Below are positions 1 to 10,091 of a stretch of 64,000 nt of DNA, one piece after another; within the stretch, counting starts at the first letter, position 1; each line of letters begins with the position of its first letter. The notes below the pieces were generated by a model. It made no database searches. It worked only from the letters and a program-made list of their open reading frames with translations, and was not told where the DNA came from. The stretch comes from Craspedostauros australis (lineage: Eukaryota; Bacillariophyta; Bacillariophyceae; Mastogloiales; Achnanthaceae): NCBI GenBank assembly GCA_026770025.1, contig JAMXDE010000004.1:3707501-3771500 (forward strand). The letters run 5' to 3'. Made by a program: the position numbers and the translations under genes.

Positions 1-3000
1 GCACAGTATTGTGCGTAGGTCACAGTACGACCACCCACAACACCACTCGAAATCTAGATTCTCAGATTTGACTACCTTCCAGACGGATATAAGACCTCAT
101 ACTTCGTGACCAGATCCTTTGGAGTGTTTCGGAAGTGGGCGCCAGGTTGGTTTGGATTCCGGTCGACATTTTCTATGCACGCATGTTCGAAGTTCTGTGC
201 AACGAGATGTGTTCCGCACAGCATGACTCGAATCATTGATTTGGATAGGGGCACCCCTTCCAGAATGTTAATGATCCTTGTAATCCACCCACTGTACCCA
301 CTTTCGCTCGGTTGCTGTGATGATGCTTGCAAATTTTGATGTATTGGATCTTTCAGATGAAGGTTTGGTCGAAGTTCTTTGTGAAGTACACAGTCACCGT
401 GGCGTAAGCCGTGATATGACAGCATGTGATCTGTGACACCTTCCAGATGGCTATAGACACTCGCAAGCTGGTAGTATACCGATTGGAATGCTTTCGATTT
501 GCTGGTCTTGTTTAGATGGAATATGTTTATCCTTTGCTATGAAGGTTTGGCCAGAACACGATCCATGGCGCAAAGAATCGGAGCAAATGGATGGATGATG
601 CACATATCTATGACTAAGGTAGGCGTTAATTCCCTTCATTGCATGTCACATATTTGGATGGACTATTTAGTTGCATTCTATGATGAGTGTGTCATATTTA
701 TGTGATGTGGTTTGTCTTTTTCGTGCATGTTACAGGTAGTCTACATTTATGCGCTAACCTTGGAAGTCGATGCGAAACCTCTTTGTCGATAGGACGTCGC
801 ATCGACATTTGGACGTTTTGGTCACTAAGTATTGAAAAAACAGGCTGGTTGATGCAAATTGGCACTTCAAAAGGGCTGGTTAATGAATTTCCTCCAGATA
901 AGACCCGCTGCAGCGAAAATGTTACGCCCAGGTCGGCGTCGCATCTGCGATCCTGATATAAACTTTATGAGGCCTTAAAATATACTTTTTGTAGATATAT
1001 GTAGAAGAACTACATTCTTAAAACGTATATTGGATGGGTTAGGAGGTCATGAAGGTACCTATTATGTCGTGTTGTATCGTGCATTAGATTCAGTTTTTGG
1101 GATGCGACATGGATGCGACTCATCACTGACTCCAAATTTGATGTTGGCGAGCGGCGAAAATGTTCTTTTTTCCTCTCTGAGACGGACTCACAGCAAGGCG
1201 CTCAAAGCTGAACTCAGACGTGCCTACAGTCGTGCAAACGGGCATACATTTCGGCTGTTTTTGGCCCCAATTGATTGCACGCAGTTTCTCGCGGTGGACT
1301 TGGAACAATAGGTGAGGAGCAAAACTGCATCAGAATGCGATGGTACGTACGCGCACTGCGCTGTACCATACGACATTAGGGTGGGATGGAGGTGCAGAGC
1401 TATCAGCATATTCTACCAGGTATAGTGGGATGTTACTTTTGCTTTTGCCAATGCTGCTAGTACTTCGTGAGCGCGGCAACTGTGATCACTGGCGGGTTCG
1501 TCGGACCATGATCTCGCGCGTTCCACGTGTGGTCTCTCATGTCATACAAGGGGCACGAGACTCTGTGACAAGATAGGTGCAGGAGGATAAGGGTCCCGTT
1601 CTGCAAAATAAAGTCAGCTGGCGACTACGGCACATTCCTGATGTACGCTGCTGTGCTTTTCTCGAGTTGGTGAGTTTCCGTTCGTTGCGCCTCTCAGACA
1701 GGATTTTGGTGTCTTGTTGTTGTTGTGGAAGTTTGTGAGTTCATTTTGCTCTTTTCTTGATCACGTTTCATTCCTGTTCCTGGTTCTTTTCCATGTCGCA
1801 CCCAAAGAATCGCTCTGTACTCTTTCAGATGTCGGTGGACAGACAGACGTGATATGTGGTGTTTTGGTAGAAACATGCGTGGAACAAAACCAAATCAGAC
1901 ACTGCGCTCGCGCATTCCGGAGTGCTTTGTGCCTGTCGACACACATTCCCCAGAAGAATCGGTTCTGGTGCGCCACAAAACTGCGGAGTGGCTCTGCGAG
2001 AACAGAATGATGTACCGCACTGAACACAAGAAGGGGAGTACAGCAGTATATCATATCATATAATGCATCTGTTTTTTATCCTACCTGCCCACATTTGTAT
2101 TATTTGCACATCGGAGGCTGATGAGGTTCGATCTTGTGATGGATCGGTTGACTTCCGCAGAATCAACATTCCACCGTCCATTCCAACCGTCAACGATGGT
2201 GTTGCATCCACAAGGTGCGCTTGGTGGTCAGCGGCGCAGGCAGACTTGGAGTGCGAGGATTGTCAGCATTGTTACCCTCATAAGATAGGTATGACGATCA
2301 GCTCCATGGTGCGTTATCGTCTCCAGAGTTGTTGTGGATCAAAGACGAAGAACAACGATGTACTGACCATCTGGACGCCATATTGTGGATTGAGTTTAGG
2401 GTAATTGTATTGATTTGACTGCAGCGATGCATAGAATAACAATTCTTCTTGGCGCTGCGGCAATACGATGACAATTTTGCTCCAGGCGACGACAGCGATA
2501 CCATCGTGTGTCTTTTTTTTTTTGCGCCCATGGATTTGGTATCATCACTCGCTCTCGCTGATCGTCATCATTCTCCGTTGTCTGCTGGGGCCGTTTGTGG
2601 CAGTCTGGATAGTCACAGAGCAAGCAACAGCCAGCGCCAACCATGAATGGCACTGGCGGTTGATGATTGGTGAACGCTGTTGCACAGGCGGATGCGATAT
2701 GCTGTCTCCCCCAGCGGTTGTTGGATGAGTGATAGACGAGAAGCTGGTGGTGATCATCTGTACGGAAAGCGTCGGGGCAGATAGATGGGATGTTCTGAGC
2801 AATGAAACAATAGTGCCATACTAACGGATGAGGTAGTGTGGATGAGGCTGAGAGCTTGTTCCGATTTCCTCGCAAGCACAAACATTTCCTAATTGATGGT
2901 GTGTGCTCGTCGTCTCTCCGCGATTGACTTGTGTTCGCGTGAGAGCAAAATGTGAGCCACTGCTCTGCGCTGAGAACTGGTGTCCATTTGCAAGAGAACT

Positions 3001-3284
3001 GCGCATCCCGATTCACAAGTCGAGCGACAAATCGCGCACACTCCAGAATACATTCGTGACTTTCCGATACGACACGACACGACATGCCATGCTACTGATA
3101 CCAGCACCATACGTATTGGATAGATTGACGAATGGATGGATGGAGCGAGCTGTGATCATTCCAAGGATACCGTATCGACACACTTGGCGACGAACCAAAG
3201 TCGCCGTATTGGTACCATCGCAGGACATGGTGCAGATACGCGGAGCAAACGCTGGTACGTGCAGCCACAAATTGCTACACGCAA
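1..3284. other. Left flank, no recognisable gene
   Basis: Only short reading frames are open here, on both strands and overlapping one another. The longest (2396-3085, minus, about 229 codons) shows no domain, repeat or hydrophobic pattern I recognise. An 18-to-20-base motif resembling TGAAGGTTTGG recurs near 358 and 540. The sequence is the target region of the retrotransposon that starts at 3290. Confidence 0.5.
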
Positions 3285-3289
3285 CTGTG
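3285..3289. repeat. Left target-site duplication (CTGTG) of the copia element
   Basis: CTGTG at 3285-3289 directly precedes the 5' LTR. The same five bases directly follow the 3' LTR at 19627-19631. A 5-bp duplication is usual for LTR-retrotransposon integration, and this pair fixes the outer boundaries of the nested element. Confidence 0.9.
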
Positions 3290-3444
3290 TATTAGCGCAC
3301 GCTAAATCTCTAACAATAGCGACACCCGTCGACCAATCAGAAATATCCACTTTTCTTACCTTTTCCGTTCCGAACGGAAATTTTGGTCGAAAATCCGTTG
3401 TGTCAGATTTGTGTCGCATTTCGCGTCGCAAGAATCGTTTTCCC
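3290..3444 (+). repeat. 5' LTR of copia element, left part (1-155)
   Basis: It matches 18997-19151 of the 3' LTR and begins TATTAGCG. It is interrupted after TTTTCCC by the nested tyrosine-recombinase retroelement. It contains the 19-base palindrome at 3362-3380. Confidence 0.93.
3362..3380. promoter_or_regulatory. Palindrome in the copia LTR (candidate regulatory site)
   Basis: TTTCCGTTC and GAACGGAAA form perfect 9-base arms around one central C. The same structure is at 19069-19087 in the 3' LTR. It sits about 75 bases into the LTR, in the U3 region where promoter elements lie. A regulatory role is inferred from position and symmetry only. Confidence 0.4.
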
Positions 3445-3757
3445 ACTCGTGTCTCAACTAAGGAGGTAAGACTGCGCTCGGCCACGAGAGGCATCAGACT
3501 CACAGGACCGGATGGAGTCAAGCACAGGTGGACTCAAGCGATCCATCCAAATCACGAGTTGAACACACCATGAAGATCATGAACAAGTCTTGATGCGTGG
3601 TCTACGATCCAGAGGTGAGGATGAGGATTTATGTCCAAATCAACAGCCTGCTCCTCTCACAACAACAATCATCATCACATCCAGACACCAAACAAGCACG
3701 AGGATTCAGGATTGATCACTGAAAACTCGCCCTTCTTTGTTGTCAACTTTTTCCTTT
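3445..3757 (+). repeat. A1 split direct repeat
   Basis: The 313 bp starting ACTCGTGTCTC match A2 (11864-12176). The match stops after CAACTTTTTCCTTT, where A1 continues into the gag leader and A2 into a GC-rich linker. It acts as the 5' end of the element and its leader, ending 40 bases before the gag ATG. Confidence 0.92.
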
Positions 3758-3797
3758 TCTCGCTTCCCTCCTTCCTCGCTTTCGGCGCTGCTTCGCG

Positions 3798-6146
3798 ATG
3801 CCTTCCTTCGATCTTGGTTCGGTTCCTTCGGTCCCTCGGTCGCGCCCTGCGGCCGGTGGCTCTGGGGTTGCTGCCTCCGGTGGTGGCTCGCCTTCCGGCG
3901 CTGGCGGTGGGTTGTTTCCGCCTTCTTCTGCGGCTTCTTCGACGAGGGGGGTTGTTGGCGGGGTTGGTGATGCTGGTGTTGTTTCGTTGTTGTGGGTTGA
4001 GTCTGTTGAGGACATCTGCGGTGGCGTTATCGGTGGATCGGAGGCCAAAGGGGCTGTTCGGTTCTGCACACGCAGCGATGGCTGCACCACAAGGAGCCAT
4101 GCTGCAAACAAGGCACCTCTCGCCGCAGGGAACTTTTATGTCCGCACGCTCAAGGCGGATCAAGCACGGCTGGAGCCTTCTGTTGCGCTCTCTTGGTTGC
4201 CTGCTCCTCTCACCAAGGACAGCTTGCTTGCTGAGCGCAAGGCTCCGGCCGTGTGGCGTGCGTTCTTGCAGGACATTGAGTCCTCTCGGTCTCTGATGGA
4301 GGCAGGGGAAGATCTTCTCGTCGTCGATGTCTCCGAGTATGCTGCGGCTGCCACTATGGCCTCGCCTCGGCGCGGTCTGGCGCGTAGCAGCCCGCTTGCC
4401 AGCGACGACGCATCTCTCTTGCTTGAGATACCAGAGGAGTTGACTCCCTTGTCTGAGGATCCTGATGCTGCAGCCTCGACTGACCCCGTTCGCTCCAATT
4501 TCATTTCCATCATCGACGATTGGGACTCCATTCGCTCAAACTTCTTGCACCTGCAAAACGCGATCAACGGCGTGCGACGCGGACAACGCGCACTTCGCGA
4601 CGGCATGGCCACGGACGTGGAAGCGCTGGCGGGCCGGATGCAGCGGCTTCAGGCACAAGACCAGCTACTCAGCGCACGTATCGGCCAAGGGGCTGGTTCG
4701 GACGAGACGCTCAGCGAACAGGTCATCGGACTTCGTGCAGCTGTGGAGTCAGTCCACAGCCAGCAAGCTCTTTTCCAGGACGCTGGTGTGCTCGATTTCG
4801 TCACTCGCTGGTCCTCGGACCTCCCAGTCCTCGGTCGTGCATTCGACCAGCTGTTTCAACACTACTCTGATAACGTCGCCGTCATCATCGAGCGGTTCGA
4901 CCAGCTGGAAACTGATGTGAAGGCAGCTGCTTTGCCTGCCGCCTCGCCGCCTCGGGCGGTTCCGCCGTCCCTCAGCAGTCCACGCGCGTCCCATCCGTCG
5001 CCCGGTGTGATTGCTGACATGGTCGAGGCCGCTGTGAACCGGCGCATCGCCGACTTGCGGCATGAGATGGATCCCGGCCGGACGTCGTCCTTCTTTCCCT
5101 CTGTCTCTCCCGCGGCCGGCAGGCACGGCGACGACGTTGAAGACAGGCTGGCACGCGTCGAGCGCCGTGTGGACCAAGCTCTCCGCTTGCAGTCGGACCA
5201 TGCCATCACCGCCGATGGGGTCACGTTTGCCTCGTTCGAAGACGTTCGCGATTGGATGGAGTCCAACGACGTACAGTCAGTGGGGCTCTTCTGGGATATG
5301 TTCTCCCTGCTCGTGTCCATGCACTCGAAAACCAACAAGAGCGGCAAGGATCGCGCGGATGAGGGGTACTCCGCCAGTCGTGTTTCAGCGACGGTGAACG
5401 AGATTGACCTGGCTGCCTCAATGGGCCATCTGCGTCCTGTTGCGCTGTTCGCGAAGGGCGGGCGAGGCGAGATCGCATCGCCAGAGGAAGGCCTGGCAGC
5501 CGCTGCTACATGGAACAAGTGGGCCAATGGCATGTCTTCGTACCGATCCATCGTGTCAGGCTCCTACCGCAGCTACCTCAACGGGCTGCGCGGTCAGACG
5601 CCGCATTGCGGCAACCCGGTGCAGGCTGCTATGGCCGGCTTCCTCTACAGCAAAGCTGAGTCTCATTGGCACAGTCTGGTTGGGTTCATTCAGAGCTTCT
5701 ACCAGGACCTCACAACAGCATCCAACTTCCAGGCATCAACGGCATGGAATCTGGTTGGTCGCTGTGTCTGCTCTGTGTTTGATGAGATGTGCCTGGTTCG
5801 TTCCGAGTCCAGCCTGGTGGCTGGAGCGATGTCCGACATTGACAGCAAGGCGAAGGTGTTCTGGTCCGTCCTTCGATGCCATCGTATCCTCGATGCGCTT
5901 GTGGAGGTTGATTTTCATGGCCACCCTGCGCTCGCGCGCGCGTTGTCCATGTACCAGCTCACCGAGCGTGTCGATCGCTCCGAGCTTAAGACCGTACAGG
6001 CCGAGCTGAAGAATGTCCGTGTGCTCGCACAGGACGCGATGGACGAGGCTGAACGCAGCAGCAAGAAGGCAGCTGATGCCAAGCGCACCGGCGCTAACGC
6101 CAAAAACGAGGTCAACCAGCATAAGAAGAAGAACAGCGGCAACTGA
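3798..6146 (+). CDS. Gag-like protein of the YR retroelement (ORF1)
   Basis: This 782-aa ORF starts with ATG 40 bases after repeat A1. Its position before RT marks it as the gag-equivalent structural protein expected to bind element RNA; no residue-level homology was recognised. The N-terminal 100 residues are Gly/Ser/Pro-rich. Residues about 235-320 are a likely coiled coil (LRDGMATDVEALAGRMQRL region). The middle to C-terminal part is more globular. The last 55 residues are basic and helical, ending in KKKNSGN. No CCHC zinc knuckle is present. It ends at TGA 6144-6146, and the next ORF continues in the same frame, so a readthrough fusion with ORF2 is possible. Confidence 0.8.
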   Translation: MPSFDLGSVPSVPRSRPAAGGSGVAASGGGSPSGAGGGLFPPSSAASSTRGVVGGVGDAGVVSLLWVESVEDICGGVIGGSEAKGAVRFCTRSDGCTTRSHAANKAPLAAGNFYVRTLKADQARLEPSVALSWLPAPLTKDSLLAERKAPAVWRAFLQDIESSRSLMEAGEDLLVVDVSEYAAAATMASPRRGLARSSPLASDDASLLLEIPEELTPLSEDPDAAASTDPVRSNFISIIDDWDSIRSNFLHLQNAINGVRRGQRALRDGMATDVEALAGRMQRLQAQDQLLSARIGQGAGSDETLSEQVIGLRAAVESVHSQQALFQDAGVLDFVTRWSSDLPVLGRAFDQLFQHYSDNVAVIIERFDQLETDVKAAALPAASPPRAVPPSLSSPRASHPSPGVIADMVEAAVNRRIADLRHEMDPGRTSSFFPSVSPAAGRHGDDVEDRLARVERRVDQALRLQSDHAITADGVTFASFEDVRDWMESNDVQSVGLFWDMFSLLVSMHSKTNKSGKDRADEGYSASRVSATVNEIDLAASMGHLRPVALFAKGGRGEIASPEEGLAAAATWNKWANGMSSYRSIVSGSYRSYLNGLRGQTPHCGNPVQAAMAGFLYSKAESHWHSLVGFIQSFYQDLTTASNFQASTAWNLVGRCVCSVFDEMCLVRSESSLVAGAMSDIDSKAKVFWSVLRCHRILDALVEVDFHGHPALARALSMYQLTERVDRSELKTVQAELKNVRVLAQDAMDEAERSSKKAADAKRTGANAKNEVNQHKKKNSGN

Positions 6147-9100
6147 AGCCAGGGGCCTGAGGGTGGGGTGCGTTCTTTGCGCCACTCGCCTCGGGCATCT
6201 CTGCATGGTGTCACAAGTGGCAATGTGCGGCGACGGTCGGCACGGGTGTGTTGCGACGTTGGGGTCATTGCTTCGCGATGCCCAGCCTGGGTGTTCGATC
6301 TGGATTCGTTGGGCTGGCGCGTCGGCTTCATTGCCGGCTGGTCCTGTCCAGATGATGACAGGCCGATCATTCTGCGGCTGCTTCCGTTGGCGGTGCTGCA
6401 GGCAGCACTACCGTCGGTGGACCAGCTTAATCGCATTAGCCTCGTTTTAGTCGATCGTTGTATCACGAGGTCTCTTTTCTCTCTGATTGGTTCCAGCTCG
6501 CTGTCAGTGGCTGCTTCGTCGCGTCGGTCTCGGTATCTCCCCTCTGGGTGGTCGGCTCGCTCGTGGCGCGTCACGCACGCGCAGGTTGGTGGCGTTACAA
6601 CTGCCTCTGGCTGGCCGTCTTTCTTCTGGAGGTCGTCGTTGCCCCCGCAGGGTCCTCTTCAGATTCATTCGGTTCCTCGCACTCTTCATTCGGTGCTGGA
6701 TGACAAGCTGTCTTCCGCGCACTGGCGTCCTCCTCCGCCTACACTGGACATCGGCCCGGTTCGTGTCGTCCATTCGGACGTTGAACCGGTGTATGGTCAG
6801 CCTGTGCTGCATCCTGGCGGTCTCTTTCCGATCGATGATCTTCGGTCGGCATTTGTGTTGGCTCCTTCCGTGTTCGGTCGTGGTCAATGGTGTGCGCGGC
6901 GTCTCGAGTCCTTCGAGCGCCTCCGCGCCCTGGATTATCCGGACACCGTCGCTCTCACGCTGTCTCCTTCTTCTGCTTCTGCCACTCCTGGCAAACTGTT
7001 CTTCTCTGTTCTTTCCCAGTTACGTACTTTCAACGAGGGGGGTATCTTTCTTTTCGATTCATCATCATCTGCATTTCCTTCAGCTGCCGCACACATTACA
7101 CATCACCGAGCGGCTGGCCCGCACCGCGGCATCGCGGATAAGAAGCTGGACCCTACTGCCACGGCGTTTGTTCCAACGGCGGCTGTTGTGACATCATCTG
7201 TCACTCCCTCTCAGCTCGACGCTGAGTCGTCCTCTCCGGATCGACTCCCAACCACTACCTCTACATCATCTTCGGATGACAAGCATGCACCAACAAGCGC
7301 TAGCATCTCTCATACGGCATCCATAACTCCTTCACCCACCACACAGACGGCGCCACATCAATTAGTCGACTCTCCCATCAAGACTTGGAGAGCCCCTGCT
7401 GATCTACGGCGCAGTGTCTTGGAGGAAGCCGAATGGAATCGACGGGCCCAGAAGGCCACGAAGGCCGATGATGCCTCGATTCCTATTCATTTATGGATGG
7501 ATCAATTAACAAAAGGATCCTGTCACCATTGGTCTGACAACGACATGCCTGGTCTTGAAGCTGGTTGCGACCTGCTGCGGCGACGGATGTTGGGGTGGTG
7601 GAGTAGACGAGTAACTACTTCCTTCTGGAAGTGGTACCGTCAGCATCACGCACCTCAGAATCCTGATCACGCAAAAATGGTGTCTGCTTCGGTGGATGGA
7701 TCAGTACAATGGAGTCGCAATGGACGCAGCCGATATGTGGCTTGGCGGCAACAGCAACGAACTTGTGCACCCGATCGATTCGATGCAGGGTGTGACGCTG
7801 TTGCTCGTGTGTGCCGTTCGTCGTGGTGGAACTGGGATGATGGATCGCGTCCATTGTTCTGGAGGTGGGCTGTTGAATACCAGACAATCATCCAAGAGGG
7901 TCTGCCTGTTCATTTTCAGTCGCCGCCACCTCGATACACACAACCACAACGAAATGCCACAGATCCCAAAATTCGGGACATGATGGCAGCCAAGCTGGCC
8001 AAGGTACGACACAAACGATACATCGTGCCAGGCAAGGTTGATTCGCTGACGTCATTCTTCGGCGTACCAAAGGGCGAGACAGACATCAGAATGGTGTATG
8101 ACGCAACAGCCAGCGGTCTCAATGATTCGGTCTGGGTGCCTGGCTTTCCTTTGCCAACGCTAGATACGCATCTACGAGCTGTCGGCACAAACACATTCAT
8201 GGCGGACAACGACATCGGTGAGATGTTTCTGAACTTTATGCTGCATCCCTGCTTGAAACAAGTCTGTGGAGTCGACCTCACACACTACCTTGCTGAGGTT
8301 CCTGGCAACGCAACAGGAAAGCTTGTGTGGGAACGATGGGACAGAGCGGCAATGGGACTGAAGTCATCGCCCTATCAGGCTGTGCAAGCCATGCTATATG
8401 CCGAAGAGACCATCCTTGGTTCTCCTACCGACCCCTGCAACGTATTCCAATGGTCGCATGTTCGTATGAACCTGCCAGGCTCGTCGTCTTATGACTCCTC
8501 ATTGCCTTGGGTATCCAAATTGGACATCCATGACAACATCGCAGCCGACGCGTTCATATATGTTGATGATGTGCGTCCCACAGGAGGATCGTGCGACATT
8601 TGTTGGCAAGCCACCAAGAGAGTAGGCCACATGCTGGCCTACCTTGGCATCCAAGATGCCGCTCGGAAACGACGCGCCGCAACAAAGACCCCTGGACCAT
8701 GGACAGGAGCTGTGGTCGTTGCTCACCCATCAGGTGTGTACGCCACAGCTACACAAGAAAAATGGGACAAGGGTCGGGATCAGATTAACTCCATCCTTGC
8801 GGATCTCACAGCAAACAATCTCATTGAGCGAAAGAAGCTCGAACGAATTCGTGGGTTCCTCAACTACTTGTGTCAGACATACAAGCCGATGACACCCTAC
8901 CTCATCGGCTTTCACCTCACAATCGATGGATGGCGAGAAGGAAGAGACGCCGAAGGATGGCGTATCCTAAACTACATCCATCGGACAGCAACAGTGAGTA
9001 GTGAGGAACACAATGACGTTGTACCACCCGACTACGTCACACCAGCAACACGATTCGAGTCAGATTTGCATGCTCTGCATGAATTCTTCCTTGCTCCAGA

Positions 9101-10091
9101 ACCTCCGCTACGACTCATGCGGCCGGGCCACACCATACGTGCTTGGTATGGCTTTGCTGATGCATCGCAGGCAGGCTTTGGCGCTTCCATACAGGTTGGC
9201 GAGGACATTGCTTATCATTATGGAGAATGGACCTCCGAAGAGAACGAAGCCAGCACCTCTAACTGGCGAGAGCTCAAAAACCTTGTGGAAGCCCTCAAAG
9301 AGTGGGCGAAGAAACTCAGATTGGAAGGCAGTGAAATTTTCTTGTTCACAGACAACTCCACAGCCGAGAGCGCCTTTTGGAAAGGCAATTCGACTTCCAA
9401 GCGATTGGCTGAGCTTGTGCTGGAGATGCGGTTGCTTGAAATGAATTCCAACATGATACTGCATGTGATACATGTTAGTGGTGATCGAATGATTTCGCAA
9501 GGAACCGACGGTCTCTCGCGGGCAGACCATAGCACGGGTGTCATGGCTGGCGAAAGCATGCTACAGCATATCCCTCTGCATCTGCCACCCTCGCAGCGAC
9601 AAGGAAACAACATCAAGCAGATGATGAAAAGCTGGATGCCAGCAATCGATTATGAATGGCTCACACCAGAAGGATGGTACAGTACTGGACAGAGAATGGG
9701 CAACTTTGTGTGGGAGTCTGCGCCAGCGGCAGCTGATGCCATGATTGATCAGATCGGAAAGGCACGACACAAACGGCCGCAATGCTTGCATGTGGTTTGC
9801 ATACCCAGATTGATGACCGGAAGATGGCGGAGGAAGATGCTGAGATTGAGTGACTTTTACTTCAAGGTCGAACATTGCCATGAATGGCCCACTCACCTTC
9901 TGGAACCTCTCTTTGTCTTCATCTGCCTACCCTACCTGTCCTGGAATCCAAGACTTGAGGAACAACACCGGCTATTGGAAACACCACGCCAGGTTCTGTT
10001 GCAACGCGATATGTGGCAAGCTGATCCAACGAGGTGCAGGAGTGTTTTGTGCGAATTTCTCAAGTCCGCGCGGGACCTTTGCCCCATGTAG
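6147..10091 (+). CDS. Reverse transcriptase / RNase H protein of the YR retroelement (ORF2)
   Basis: The frame is open directly after the TGA that ends ORF1 and lies in the same frame. There is no ATG for about 440 codons (the first is near 7495), so it is probably made by UGA readthrough, by reinitiation, or from a non-AUG codon such as GTG 6168. Counting from 6168, the RT domain spans roughly residues 620-900, with the catalytic Y-V-D-D at 798-801 (FIYVDDVRPTG). An RNase H domain follows, with acidic residues D997 (FADAS), E1035 (NWREL), D1062 (FTDNS) and D1114 (GTDGLSR). The first about 440 residues are Ser/Pro/Arg-rich and unassigned. It copies the element RNA to DNA. The C-terminus overlaps the recombinase ORF in another frame. 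Confidence 0.9.
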   Translation, partial: SQGPEGGVRSLRHSPRASLHGVTSGNVRRRSARVCCDVGVIASRCPAWVFDLDSLGWRVGFIAGWSCPDDDRPIILRLLPLAVLQAALPSVDQLNRISLVLVDRCITRSLFSLIGSSSLSVAASSRRSRYLPSGWSARSWRVTHAQVGGVTTASGWPSFFWRSSLPPQGPLQIHSVPRTLHSVLDDKLSSAHWRPPPPTLDIGPVRVVHSDVEPVYGQPVLHPGGLFPIDDLRSAFVLAPSVFGRGQWCARRLESFERLRALDYPDTVALTLSPSSASATPGKLFFSVLSQLRTFNEGGIFLFDSSSSAFPSAAAHITHHRAAGPHRGIADKKLDPTATAFVPTAAVVTSSVTPSQLDAESSSPDRLPTTTSTSSSDDKHAPTSASISHTASITPSPTTQTAPHQLVDSPIKTWRAPADLRRSVLEEAEWNRRAQKATKADDASIPIHLWMDQLTKGSCHHWSDNDMPGLEAGCDLLRRRMLGWWSRRVTTSFWKWYRQHHAPQNPDHAKMVSASVDGSVQWSRNGRSRYVAWRQQQRTCAPDRFDAGCDAVARVCRSSWWNWDDGSRPLFWRWAVEYQTIIQEGLPVHFQSPPPRYTQPQRNATDPKIRDMMAAKLAKVRHKRYIVPGKVDSLTSFFGVPKGETDIRMVYDATASGLNDSVWVPGFPLPTLDTHLRAVGTNTFMADNDIGEMFLNFMLHPCLKQVCGVDLTHYLAEVPGNATGKLVWERWDRAAMGLKSSPYQAVQAMLYAEETILGSPTDPCNVFQWSHVRMNLPGSSSYDSSLPWVSKLDIHDNIAADAFIYVDDVRPTGGSCDICWQATKRVGHMLAYLGIQDAARKRRAATKTPGPWTGAVVVAHPSGVYATATQEKWDKGRDQINSILADLTANNLIERKKLERIRGFLNYLCQTYKPMTPYLIGFHLTIDGWREGRDAEGWRILNYIHRTATVSSEEHNDVVPPDYVTPATRFESDLHALHEFFLAPEPPLRLMRPGHTIRAWYGFADASQAGFGASIQVGEDIAYHYGEWTSEENEASTSNWRELKNLVEALKEWAKKLRLEGSEIFLFTDNSTAESAFWKGNSTSKRLAELVLEMRLLEMNSNMILHVIHVSGDRMISQGTDGLSRADHSTGVMAGESMLQHIPLHLPPSQRQGNNIKQMMKSWMPAIDYEWLTPEGWYSTGQRMGNFVWESAPAAADAMIDQIGKARHKRPQCLHVVCIPRLMTGRWRRKMLRLSDFYFKVEHCHEWPTHLLEPLFVFICLPYLSWNPRLEEQHRLLETPRQVLLQRDMWQADPTRCRSVLCEFLKSARDLCPM

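Noticed and set aside
2396-3085. 229-codon minus-strand frame near the left end
   Set aside because: Unusual composition, no motif or homologue recognised, and overlapped by other open frames. Probably chance.
6168-10091. RT/RNase H ORF read as a Ty3/gypsy pol
   Set aside because: No aspartic protease or DDE integrase accompanies it. A tyrosine recombinase and split direct repeats do.
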